DNA of 64,000 bases from Actinernus sp. WN-2022 (lineage: Eukaryota; Cnidaria; Anthozoa; Actiniaria; Actinernidae): assembly GCA_030867875.1 (NCBI GenBank), contig JAOWCC010000019.1:37739976-37803975 (forward strand), read 5' to 3'. The stretch's first letter is position 1, and every line of letters starts with the position of its first letter. A program made the position numbers and the translations under genes. Of this stretch, positions 32,871-44,700 are shown one piece after another. The notes below the pieces were generated by a model. The model saw only the letters and a program-made list of their open reading frames with translations, did no database searches and was not told where the DNA came from.

Positions 32871-34843
32871 GGGGGCATTTAGAAGGTGGATGGTTGCTGG
32901 GCCAGAGGTGGCACGATGTTTAGAAGAGTGTGAAGGCCAATTCATGTCTGCTTCCGGTGACCAGGAAAATAAACAGCACCAGGACTTTCAACACAGAAGG
33001 CCTTCCAGGACAATGTTAAGAGTCTTGCTACTACAATTGTTGAGTATGGGAATCCATTCCTAGATGACTGTCCAGAGCTGATTGCACTTTTTACACGAAA
33101 TTACGCCAACAGGTCAGTTGTACGTACAGTTCAGACTGTAGAGGAAACCGGGCGTTTTCAGAATAGAAAATACGTCAAAGATGTCATCGTCGAGAAAACT
33201 GCTGCATGGAGTTCGTGATACCAGCTTTTCAAGCGACAACAGTCAAAACAGGTTTCGAAAGCAACACTTAAGTTATCAGCTTTAAATAGTGACAGATATT
33301 TGTTCAGCAGATTATACATCGCAAGCCAGCAGCGAGAATCAGATCTTGATGATTTCTTCAGGCACGAAAACCAGCCATATCGACCAGCATTGCCGGTCAG
33401 AGTTTGGCAACCTTTACTTCGGCAAGAAGTCCGACGTTATTCAGTGTATCACTAGAGAGGTGATCCAAATTCCTCCACCTCAGTCATTTGATGTCAAAGT
33501 GTTTGACGGGGATGCCATTGTCCATGCACTACCAGTATCATCAGTAGCGACATTTAACGAGTATGCGAAGCAGTCATTCCTGCCGTTTATGAACAGCACT
33601 CTGAGCAACACGTCTAGAGCTGATATCGTGTGGGATGAATATCGGTCGGATAGTTTGAAGGAAGCAACACGCGAGAAGAGAGGAACAGGCGTCAGGAGGA
33701 AGGTTGCTGGCAATGTTAAGATGCCCCGGAACTGGTCGACATTTTTGGAAGACAGTGCCAACAAGACAGAGCTGTTCGCCTTTTTAACATCAGAAGTTAG
33801 CACCGCCTATTTCCCCGAAGAAAAGATCGTAGCGATCACCGCAGGTATGCATTATTTCTTAGTTCCTTAACACTACTCGATTGTGGTGTATTTTAACAAA
33901 ATAACATTTCTTGTCCTTTTCTGTCTCAGGTGAGAATGTCGCCATAAACAACCAGTCTCAAATGCCAGCATGCAATCACGAGGAGGCAGATACTAGGGTA
34001 TTTGTCCATGTCCGAGATGCAGTGGAGAAGGGAGCAAAGACTGTGCTGATCCGCACTGTAGACACAGACGTTGTAGTTATTGCTATCACTGAGTTTAGCA
34101 ACCTTCGTCTGATCCAGCCCAGCTTAAGAATTTGGATCGGATTTGGAATGGGGAAGCATTTCCAGTACCTATCCATTACCAGCATTTGGGAACATTTGGG
34201 GTCATGCAAAGCCAAGGCGCTTCCGTTCTTTCATGCGTTGACTGGATCAGACACCACCTCCGCATTCCAGGGAAGAGGGAAAAAGTCAGCCTGGGAAACG
34301 TGGAGTGCTTTTCCCGAAGCGACAGAAGCTTTCATCTGTATAACTAACAATGTGGTTCACCCCATAACAATCGACTCACCAGTTTTTGCTGTTATCGAAC
34401 GATTTGTTATAGTACTTTATGACAAGAGTAGCACTGCCACCAGTGTGAACGCAGCGCGGAGGGAGCTGTTTACAAAGAAAGGCAGAACATTGGAGAACAT
34501 CCCACCTACACAGGTACGCTGTTGCCCTTTACCGCCACTAGGAAGTATGTTATAGATATCTTTTTTTTTTGACTTCGTAGGATTCTCTTCTTCACCACTG
34601 CAACAGAGCAGCGTATCAGGCCAGCGTTTGGGGTTCCTTACGTGCTCAACAGAGAGTTCCTCCTCCCGACGAGTTTGGCTGGCAGAAGAGAGACATTCCA
34701 GAGGCATCCAAAGCATGCTCCGAGTTGCTAAAGTATAGGTGCAAGACGGGTTGCACAAGCTCTCGCTGTAAGTGCTTCAAGGCAAACCTTCCTTGTACAG
34801 AGCTGTGCACCTGCTCAGGAGACTGTCAAAATTCCGACGATTG
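32871..34843 (+). pseudogene. Transposon protein, C-terminal half: XPG/PIN-like nuclease and Cys-rich tail
   Basis: The frame resumes with AFRRWMVAGPEVARCLEECE. After linker frames, the block 33289-34520 reads FNEYAKQSFLPF, MPACNHEEADTRVFVHV, VLIRTVDTDVVVIAI, KALPFFHALTGSDTTSAFQG, GKKSAWETW and FVIVLYDKSS. The three acidic clusters (EEADTR, DTDVVV, GSDTTS) in this order suit an XPG/FEN (PIN-fold) nuclease. Two short introns are visible (about 33846-33928, gtatgc...ctcag, and 34513-34580, gtacgc...cgtag). The last exon ends with a CXC-type cysteine cluster (CKTGCTSSRCKCFKANLPC, then CTCSGDCQ), stop near 34843. A shift lies near 33330. Confidence 0.68.
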
Positions 34844-35179
34844 ACATTCATTTAAATGATATTGTGCGTGTGTTTGTAGACAGTTTGACTTCTGAAACAA
34901 CCTACAGACAATCCTAGCACGGGGGATGAAATGTTGCTTAATACGGTTACATATACAACTAGGTTCCGCAGCGACACGCACTGCTAGGCCTAAACACTGA
35001 GGGCAACCAGATGATAAAGAAAGTAATTAAATGTACTAAGAGCAGTTCGAACAATGCAAGCATGGAGCGATATTATGGAAACAAACGCCCGTTTTTCGTT
35101 TCGTGACAAAACCACCCCTCCACTCCTCCTTCAAATCGATATTCCACCTTAGATAACAATTGTGATATTCTATCTAAAT

Positions 35180-35800
35180 CGCATGCTTTCGGTCTCACAA
35201 GGCTGTTAAACAAGGTGAAATCGGTGCCAAATCTTTCATCCAATTTTTTTTGTGGAAATGTTTCTTAGACCCATATGCATCTTTCTGCCAAATTTGGTGC
35301 CATGAAACCATATAAAAACAATATTTCTCGTATATCAAATAAATTGCTTTATATTGGGCTACCTGTGTTTATCTATTTTCGTTGTGTTAACATTACTGCA
35401 CTTATTTTTAATGCAAAGAAAGCACTAAATGGAGTACAAAGATAACTTAGCTTTATCATCCTATACGAACATGTACATTTCTAGCTTTTTAACCCAAAAC
35501 TGCCCCTCCCCTCCTCCCTAAGATTAAAATTGGCCTTCTTTTTACAGCCGAGTTAATACAATGCCTTTATAATCTTAAAGGACACCTCTACGACATCTTT
35601 GGGAGCAAAAACCGTACTCTATCGAACAATATTTTCTTGCTTGCTGTCTCCCAAAGCTGTTAAACAAGGTGAAATCAGTGCCTTTACAAATTTACCCCTA
35701 CCCTCCCCCCCACGGGTCAATGTTTTGGCACCCCTTCTGAAAACGTTTCTTAGACCCATATGCATCTCTGTGCCAAGTTTGGTGCTTGTACGCAAAAGTG
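35180..35800. repeat. Direct duplication near the right end of the 7.2-kb transposon
   Basis: gctgttaaacaaggtgaaatc and gtttcttagacccatatgca occur at 35200-35275 and again at 35648-35765 with matching spacing, about 450 bp apart. The first copy runs into the right TIR. The second suggests a repeated terminal segment or a second nested end. Confidence 0.65.
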
Positions 35801-35855
35801 CACGATCTTTTCACTATCCGACCTGACTATATCCAGAGACGGAGCTGGGCGATGC

Positions 35856-37437
35856 TTAGCGTGAAAAACGATGTATGATCTTCGTTTTATCGTCATTAAG
35901 TTTCAGATTGTTACTTAGCATCCATCTATCGATGTCTTGGACACAAGCCTCCACCTTCATCCGGGCATGCTCTTGGTCGCCAACAACCGAAGTCTTGAAA
36001 CTAAAATAAATCTGAGCATCATCAGCGTATAGATGGAAAGATACGCCATGATGCCTCAAGATGTCCCCAAGCGGCGCTGTATAGAGTGAATACAAGAGCG
36101 GACCAAGTACCGAGCCTTGTTGAACCCCATAATCCAAGGTACGACTGGAGGAACGGTCGTTGCCAATAGATACAAACTGCTTACGCCCAGTGAGGTAGGA
36201 CTTAAACCAACTAAGCACACTGCCTTGAATGCCAAAGCGATTGGAGAGTCTGTCAAGTAATATCCGGTAGTCGACAGTGTCGAATGCAGCGGACAAGTCT
36301 AATATCAGTAGGATAACGCACCTTTCCTCGTCAATCGCACGTAATATGTCATCCTGTACTCTTAACAACGCAGATTCTGTACTGTGCCCGACTCTATATG
36401 CAGACTGAAACGTCGCGATTAATTCATTTGCTTGCAGATGACAGTTAATTTGTGATGCAACAACTCTCTTACATGACTTTGAGATAAAGCTTAAATTAGA
36501 TATCGGTCTGAAACTCGGAAACGTTTCATAGTCAAGTGATGCCTTTTTTAATAGAGGTTTCAGTAGAGCTTCCTTCAGATTCTCCGGCATAACACCCTGC
36601 ACAAGTGATAAGTTTACAATCCTTGTTACAACGGGTAACAAAATATCAAGACACCCCTTTAGAATAGACGCTGGAAGTGGGTCCAGTTCGCAGGACCTCG
36701 CAGAAGTGGCTCCTATGATGACCAACAATTCTTCACTCGTAACTGAATTAAACTCGCAGAGCTTGACATCAGATACACTGCGTTCGGGGAACGAGGACAT
36801 GAGCCCAGTAGACCTCTTAGTATCAAGACCAATCCGTATTTTGGATATTTTCTCTGAGAAGAAATCGACAAATGCTTCAGCCAATGCGAATGAATCATCC
36901 CACGTAGGAAGTTTAGTTTCAGAATTAAGATGCAGCAACCGGTTGACAGCAGAAAAAAGGCGCTTAGGTTCCGCCGAGTGATATTCAATAAGCCCAGAAT
37001 AGTAGTGCATTTTTGAGTGAAAAATGCATTCGTTCACTATTTTGCATTGGTTGACGTAAAGTTCCCTGTCGATGGTCAGTCCAGAAGCACGCCAGCGCCG
37101 CTCCAATTTTCTTCTCTTCAGCTTTTCCTCTTTAATATTCTCATCGTACCACGGTGCAGCAGGACGCAATGTAATAACACGCGTCTTTAACGGCGCATAT
37201 TTCTCCAATAGTGCAGACAGTACACGATTATACCGGTCGACAAGAGCAGACACATCATTATCAGCGCCATCCAGGGACACTAAAGGTGAACTCACAATAT
37301 CCTCCCGCAGCTGTGACAAGTCGACGGACTTGAGTGTGCGATAGCATATGTTCTTAGTTTCGTGAGCAGGCTTTCTGAGGGAGAGAGTACATGAGACCGC
37401 GGAGTGATCAGAAATGACTGGATCCGACTTTATGGTG
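35856..37437 (-). CDS. LINE with intact reverse transcriptase frame, both ends missing
   Basis: A 487-codon uninterrupted minus-strand frame (37319 to 35856). It starts just after an endonuclease end (SDHSAVSCTLSL near 37400), passes SARSCELDPLPASILK, FRPISNLSFISK, FQSAYRVGHSTESALL, ILDLSAAFDTVDY, GVQQGSVLGPLLYSLYTAPL and the catalytic YADD in FHLYADDAQIYFSF, and ends NLKLNDDKTKII. Motifs fit the CR1/L2-like clades. The N-terminal endonuclease and the C-terminal ~200 residues are absent, so it cannot be a complete element, yet the RT frame has no stop, pointing to recent arrival. It lies right beside the end of the 7.2-kb transposon. Confidence 0.9.
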
Positions 37438-38193
37438 ATAGTAGTGGAACTTGACAGCCTTTATTTCTAGTTGTACTTTATTGCGCCAACACATGTAGAT
37501 GGTAGAATTCTTTCCACTTTGATCGACTGTATGTGCGTACTTTCGCATCTGATTGTGCGTTTGTAATGTGCCAAACACGCAGATGTATGAGAGAGTCCGC
37601 GTTAAAAATATACGCCGGAGTTCAAGCTGCGTGCAGCTTCTTGTTCTGTTCAATACTTATTACTTATTGCCCGATTACTGGACGAGAATATTGGCTGAGA
37701 GGCGATATTATTTGATGAGGAATTAATGAGTAGTACCTTTATTTCTAATTGTAATCCTAGAATAAGGAAACACACCCTTTACAATCAGACAGAGAACCAA
37801 AATCTTCTGCATTTGTAAAGGGACCTGAAACAACCATAGCTAGGAGCTGATCAAAGTCAAGACCCAGCTAAGGGGTCAGCTAAACACAGATCGAATTGGA
37901 ATTTAGCGTGTTGGTTTTTGTGGAGGGGGGTGTTACTGTACTATAGCCGCACATATACTGGACTAGACATCACTAATTCCGAAGTCACTGATAAATCCAA
38001 AAAGTCACACAGCATTTTGCACTACCCACATGAACTGCCAATCCCAACTCAATGGCCATTTTCACGGATGTTAGTTCTTTTAACTTTTTATTTTAATTCA
38101 TTATTATTAAAAGTGACAGCGTGGTTCAAAACACACAAATTAGAATATCTTAATAACAGTTGATTTTCGTTTCATCGCAACCTCGTCACCAGG
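37438..38193. other. No recognisable gene
   Basis: A cctttatttcta(g/a)ttgta motif appears twice (37459 and 37737), flanking a ~280-bp stretch, perhaps short repeat ends. No coding region is supported. Confidence 0.4.
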
Positions 38194-38249
38194 GTCTTCT
38201 CGGTCAGATCCAAGATGGCGGCCGCCATCTTGGATCTGACCGAGAAGAC
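38194..38249. repeat. Perfect 56-bp palindrome centred on ggcggccgcc
   Basis: gtcttctcggtcagatccaa runs to gatggcgg and then its exact complement for 28 bp per arm, with no loop. Each arm holds caagatggcgg, a match to the animal YY1-type promoter motif. It lies about 320 bp upstream of the DIS3L start codon. Confidence 0.95.
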
Positions 38250-38439
38250 TCTGGAGACGACCCAATGCATGCCTGTTTCCGGAGAACAGCAGTTTTTATT
38301 TGCTGGGAGTCGGGAATTGCTAGGTTCATGGAATTTACCGGGAAATTATTGATATATCGGGACAAACTGAAAATAAATCGGGTCAACTAAGATAGCCCCA
38401 AAGCTACACAATAGATTCATCACCCAGTAATATATTTTC

Positions 38440-38568
38440 GCCTGCCAAAGCATTCGTTCGTTCTTTCGGTCAGCGGAGCTTTTCGGACAGATCACGTGAT
38501 CACAATAATCCAAACAAAATGGCGGCGGGAAGCGAAGAAAGTAGTATAGCTGTTCTACTACCGGTATC
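38440..38568 (+). promoter_or_regulatory. DIS3L promoter-proximal region
   Basis: Just upstream of the start codon are atcacgtgat (an E-box palindrome, near 38494) and caaaatggcggcggg (near 38514), which resembles the YY1 site often found around transcription starts of housekeeping genes in animals. No TATA box is evident. Function is inferred from motif and position only. Confidence 0.45.
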
Positions 38569-38704
38569 ATGCTGAAAACAGATAAACTACTGCGACTGAA
38601 GACAAGAAAAGGACGGCTCTTGAATGTAGTTCGTGAACACTACCTTCGTGACGACATCCCATGTCATAGCGCTCTGTGTTCTAAATGTGAACACGCCATT
38701 CCAG
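38569..38704 (+). CDS. DIS3L: DIS3L exon 1
   Basis: ATG at 38569 begins MLKTDKLLRLKTRKGRLLNV, followed by VREHYLRDDIPCHSALCSKC. The cysteine/histidine spacing CHSALCSKCEH is the metal-ligand-like CR3 element. Donor gtaagg at 38705, phase 1. The ATG is the first in frame after the promoter-like motifs. Confidence 0.92.
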
Positions 38705-41700
38705 GTAAGGTACAAAAAACATGAATATCGTACTGGCATTTTAATACTCCCAAAAGCAAATTTAAGTTAATTAAAATTAAGAAGAAGAAAAACATGTAGG
38801 AGAACAGCCAAGGCAAAGATCAGACAAACAAACTTCTAAAAAAAAACTAACTATTTTCGGCTCTTTCTGATCTACATGTACATTGTAGCTATACATCAAA
38901 TGTGTCAAGCTAATATAAACAGGGGGATGATTTTGGTGTCGGTACCAGGGGCGGATCCACGATTTTTGAAGGGGGTCTGGCTGTCATAGTTTTTTTGTTC
39001 GGAAACATGCATTGCCTCTGTAAAATGCTGCAATGTTTTGTTTACCCTTGGCCTTGGATATTGAGCCTTTAAGGCTTATTAGGCCTCTAGCAGATTCTGC
39101 TAATGATCTGAGCATTCTCCACGCTACTAAATTCTACATTCATATGTTCTCTACACTCGATGCTCAACTCACTTGTTGAATTTTATGGAGGGTGGAAAAC
39201 TGGAGAACCAATTAGAGAAAAACCCTCAGAGCATGGATGAGAATCAACACACTCAACTCACATAAGATGCCGCATTTGGGAGTCAAATCCGAGTCACAGT
39301 ACGAGTGGTGAGAGGCAAGCACTTGCACGCTGCATCACCCAGTTCCCCAGCCTGTTGTTGCATGTGTTTTAATGAATAACATGTGCATACAAATGTACTT
39401 GCCAAATGTGGGACATGTCATGGAGTTGAAGAAAATCTTCTTTCACTTGCATGCATATTTGCAGCTAAAAAGGCTGTGAAAAGGGAAATGCAGGGCAGAA
39501 ACAAAAATGGGAGTAATTGCAGAATAACCCCCTTCCAGATACAACGTATCAAATCAGGGTTCACAGGAAATGCATAATTAACCTGGATGTAAGTACATGT
39601 AACATGTCAAGATCTTAATGAACAGATCTGATAGGATATTGACAGGATTTTTGCCGTGATCTTAGCTGAGATCCTGCAGGACCAAATCCCTGTCAAATCT
39701 TGTCTGATCCTACAAATCCTAATATGTATATACCAGTACATGTACACAATATTTTATTCATTGAAAAAGACTCTGACTTCTGACTTGTATTATATGCTGA
39801 TTGGCACTGATTGGCTCAATGGATGGTTTGTTTTAAATCAGCACTGTGATTGGTTCTCATTGTCTAATAAAAACATATAACCATAATAACCATGTGTCCA
39901 TTACTCAATGGATGCATACTGCCCATTTACCATTTCTTCAAGGGCATGCATAAATGGTGTTGAAAATTCTGATGGATTATTAGTCTGTGTGCATGGGATA
40001 ATGTAGTTAAATTCAGTTATCTCAGTTAATTTTGTTTGAACTAGGGAATTTTTTGAATTCACTTTAATACTAGATTTTTGTACAGTAACCTCAATCGAAG
40101 GGCTGTGTGCAAAAAGGGCGGAAGAGGGAGGATTTATTTTAGTACACTGACAAATTCCCTAGTTCAAAAAATATTTTACTGACAGAGGTGAAATTTGAAC
40201 TACAGCATGTAATATTACCTTTCTTGCAGATGCCGTGTTGCTGTCGTCAGACCTGACACATTACGCTGTGCCGGATTGCCAAGTATGTACATTTATTATA
40301 TTATGATTTGGCATTTTTGAGTGCAAATACAGGATAAATGAGTGCAAATATGCAAGCGTATTTAACACAGTTCATGAACTGTTTGCACATGTTTATTTGA
40401 CTCTTAAAAGGTTTTGTAAGCACGAGAGCCAATCAAAATGGGGCTGTTTGAGTAATAGCCAATCAGCATTTAGTGCGCGAAAACAGATTTGGCTTCAAAA
40501 AGGCTGATAGTTACTTTTCCGCTCTCAAGATAGTTTCTTCAAACAGAGCTGCAAAGCTGTCAAATAATAAACAATTTACTACATGAAAAGTTGTGTAATT
40601 TACGGCTAGGAATTTTTACTCCTCAATTTTATTTTTCTCGCCTTTCAGTCTTGAAAAATTAAAACCGACTCGTAAAAATACCCAGTTGTATTACACAACT
40701 TTCCGTGTAAATACACGTATTGGCCACTGGAAATGAGTAGGGGACTGGGACCAAGTGTGGAAAATTAATGTGATTAAAAATGAACCCAAAAATGAGAAAG
40801 ATTACATGTACATCAAAATTAATAACTTTACTAAATTTTAGGAATTGTTTGGGTGAACATGAACTAAATGGCAAGCTAATTTATGAGTTACTACAATAAA
40901 AGAAAAATGTAGAATATATGTAAAGGGGGGGGGGGGGGGCATGCACAGTGCACGACGAAAATGAAAAAGCCGCTTGCTCTTTGGGCAAGCTATTGTCTGG
41001 GTTTAGTAGCCTGAAGTGCAACCGGTGAACAGGAATCACTAGCCCGATAAGCTGAACTGCCAGCCCTAGGCTATTGGACAGCACTTACGTCGTGCCCTGA
41101 TGCATCCCCTTTAACCATACATTCTTTCTTAACTACTGGTAATATTCATTTTTTAATCAGAATAAATTACCACACTTAGTCCCAGTCTCCTACTCGTTTC
41201 CAAAGTGGCCAATTGCCTGTGGTTTCTTTGTGATGAAAAAAGCGACAGAGTAACAGTAGTATTAATCTAGAATCCCAAGTTATTACCCATACATTTGACA
41301 ACATTGATTAGAGTACTTTAAGCCTGCATGGAATTTGGTCTGCATTCTTTTCATTTTGGGATTTGGAATATGATAAAATTTGAATATGGGCAGATATGCT
41401 GCAACAGATGGACCATACATGTATGAAATAGTTATTTACTTTACAGGTATAATATAGTTATATTATTATTAAGTATATTGTAACGGACCTAGATTTCCAA
41501 TACACAAGACAGTAAGTTAGCTGAAAGTCGTTTATTCCTTGATAGAGAGAGAAAGAGACGCTTTCTTATGGCGCGCCGAATGGTCCAAAAATAAAAATCG
41601 CTATTGTAATCACATAAAAATATGTTATCACCAATATGTTGTCAACTGTCCTCGTTTTCATTAGTCAACGCTAATGAAAACGAGGAGTTTTTTTTTATCA

Positions 41701-44700
41701 CCAGAGTTTTTTTTGATCACCAGAGTTTTTTTCGATCACGAGAGGTTTTTTCGATCACGAGGGTTTTTTTTGATCACCAGAGTTTTTTTCGATCACGAGA
41801 GGTTTTTTCGATCACGAGAGGTTTTTTTGATCACCAAAGTTTTTTTCGATCACCAGAGTTTTTTTCGATCACCAAAGTTTTTTTCGATCACCAGAGTTTT
41901 TTTCGACCACCAGAGTTTTTTTCGATCACCAGAGTCTTTTTCGATCATCAGAGGTTTTGTGAAACAACAGGGTATTTGATGGCAATCAACAGAGGTTAAG
42001 TTATTGATCGAGGTTTTGAGTAGCGTTGACAAATGAAAACAAGGACAGTTGACAACATATTGGTGATAACACATTTTTATGTGATTACAATAGCGATTTT
42101 TATTTTTGGACCATTCGGCGCGCCATACTTTCTCTTGCTCAACAGCTAATTAATCGATCCTGATATCTTGAGAGCCCTGTGTCACAAGACTCTTACAATT
42201 CCACAGATGACAATAATACGAGCTAGTCTAAAACATTTACATACATAGTTAGTGACAGACATGAACCGTCACACTACTCCCTCCCTTGAGAGGACGTGAT
42301 CCCACATCCAAGGTAAGAAAAGGAAAACAACAGACAATAACAAAAAGTGACTCCACTTGAAAAGTCTGATCAACCAAAATCGTAAGCCGTAGCCCATGTG
42401 GGAGGTCTTCTGGTACGCATTGTCTAGTGGAACTACGTTCTGGCCCTTGAGGGACAGGCATGTTCGCAGTTTTCTCCTTTGGTGGGTTCTGTCAGCTAGT
42501 CCGGTCCTCGTATGCTTTCAATCGATTATGGTACACAATATTGGCCTTCGACTTCAGTCCCTTTTGTATCCTGAAGGTGAGGTCGTCAATTCAGCCGATT
42601 ACCAGAAACGGTCCCTCGTACACATTGTTTTGCAACTTTGGGCTGAGACCCTTCCTCCGCTTCGGGTTGTGTAGCGATACTGCATCCCCGCGGTTGAAGG
42701 TGTTGTGATGCACTCCGCGATGGTCGTAGTAGCGTTTCTGCTGGTCAGTTTCAATTTTGAGGTGACCTCTCGCTAACTTGTGTACGCAGTCTATGCGCTC
42801 TCTGAGCCTTGCAGCATATTCCGTCTTGTCCGTGGGAGTCTTCTCCGGTTTTGACCTGCCAAACACCAGGTCAACTGGTAGCGAAATCTCGCGGCCCAGC
42901 ATCATGAGACTCGGTTAACAGCCTGTGGTTTCATGTACCAATGACCTGTAAGCTAGCCTGCAGGCAGAACATGCAGGCGCTTTTCCGATACGAGCGGAGC
43001 GAGTTCTGTTACCGATCCGAACGAAGCGCCTGCCGCCATCTTACGGAAATTTGAATTCTGCCCCTTTTCTGCATGGATTAACATGATTATTAAACATGTC
43101 AATCAAACTTTGTGTGCTCGTAACTTTGTCGGTATCTAAGATATGTAGTCAAAACATTGCACAGTTCGTTGTTATTACCTTTATTTCTCCTGTCCAAGTC
43201 TCTACAGTGTGGGATTTATTCACGACCACGGCCTCTATAAAGTCGCTCGATCAGTCCCCGCTCAGTTTTTCCTTCATCAGTTCATTTACTCGACCCTGAC
43301 TGACTCTTTCACTCGAACAGCCTCTGACAGCAGAAGCGAAATTACTTTAGGGAACTCCGTAATTTCCTTCAGTTCTGCGTCTAGATCGTAGAGGGAGATG
43401 GCTTTTAAGTCTCAGTGTATTTAGTTTCGATTAATTGATCCTTCACAATGCTTTGCAAATGGTATCCAGTCGTTTCGCCACCAAGTCGTTTCGCCACCAG
43501 TCGTTTCGCCACCACTTTCTAGTCGTTTCGCCACCACTTTACGGTCGATTCGCCACCACTCAAAGTCGATTCGCCACCACTCAAATATGAGTCGATAATA
43601 AGTTACCGATCGACTCACTTCGCAATAGAGCAGTTTTCGAATGAGATTACAGAACAATGAACAGTAATGACAAAGCTAATGTACTGATATAACTGGTTTC
43701 ATACATTTTTCCCTTATTTTCAAAAAGGTTCAGGCTTATGGGTTGCAGGTCCCATATAGCAGTGACGATGGGACCTACAAGTTCATCAGACGGATCATGG
43801 CGCTGCCATTCCTACCACCGTCTGAAATAGAGCCGATGTTCGAGAGAATGAGAGCTGGAGCGACAACAGCCCCCCTGCAAGACCTCGTGGCCTATGTTTC
43901 CAAGACGTGGATTCATGGCACAACATGGCCCCCATCCAGCTGGAGTGTGTACCAGAAGGCGATAAGAACTAACAATGACGTGGAAGGATGGCACAACGCC
44001 CTAAACAGACGAGCATCAGGGAGATGCCAGCTTCCTTTGTATCTCCTGATTAATTTACTTCACCGAGAGGCATCATTGACATCCCTGAACATTAGGTTAG
44101 TTTCAGAAAAAAAGCTGAAGCGTATTCAGAGAAAGAAATATAGACAGATGCAAGCGAAGCTATTCGAACTTTGGTCCGCGTTCGAAAATAACGAGAAGAC
44201 TGTAAGGCAGCTGTTGAGAGCATGTGCCCACCTATGCTCAGGACCAGTACATTGATTGTATTCAGTTCCACTTTTTGTAAATAATATATATGTACATGTA
44301 TATATGAAGATAAAAGATGTATAGAATAAACATATCTTATAAAACTTTGCGTTGTGCACTAAATGCATAAGTGATAATAATAATACCACAGAGGACAAAT
44401 TAATCCCTAAGTTCAACTTGAAATGTCACGCGTAATAATTACGTAATAATTTCACATGTGAAATTTCAAACCGTTAAAATATTATTTTTTCTGGATCGTA
44501 ATTTGCCCTCCATAATATTAATTGGTAATCAAATAGTGACTCGTAGGGGTGGGCTGGGGCCAAACCAAACAGCAATTTACATAATCACCCAGGGCTCGGT
44601 GACACGAGCTTAGCCAGATTCACACCAATAATTATTACAAGCACAACTTCAAGTACGGCCGTGACGGATTCGCCGTGACGCGATGTCACAAGATGGCGGC

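Larger units (their letters stand above)
28244..35427 (+). mobile_element. ~7.2-kb Academ-like DNA transposon, broken
   Basis: Inverted repeats of at least 120 bp bound the region: left 28244-28370 and right 35303-35427 (ctttctttacattaaaaaca against its complement; caaaccacaggtagccc against gggctacctgtg; agaaatattgttttt against aaaaacaatatttct). Between them lies one long gene read on the plus strand, interrupted at 30694-32861 by another element. The nuclease-like C-terminal half (see next entries) and long TIRs suggest the XPG-nuclease-bearing branch of the Academ superfamily. That assignment is inference. Frame breaks (for example near 29296 and 33330) make this copy inactive. Confidence 0.6.

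Noticed and set aside
32421..33063. Frames with repeating SLYHCITV
   Set aside because: Translation of the (actgtatc)n terminal array; no protein family.
38569..38704. Assignment to DIS3 (RRP44) rather than DIS3L
   Set aside because: PCHSALC, SSDLTHYAVPD and the REAGESLEAWQ stretch fit DIS3L. The DIS3 landmark with a PDTN-type PIN motif is not seen.
41622..41999. Open frames rich in FF, SITR and FDHQ, looking like repetitive proteins
   Set aside because: They are translations of the gatcaccagagtttttt tandem array inside the 561-bp element, and two frames are open at once.
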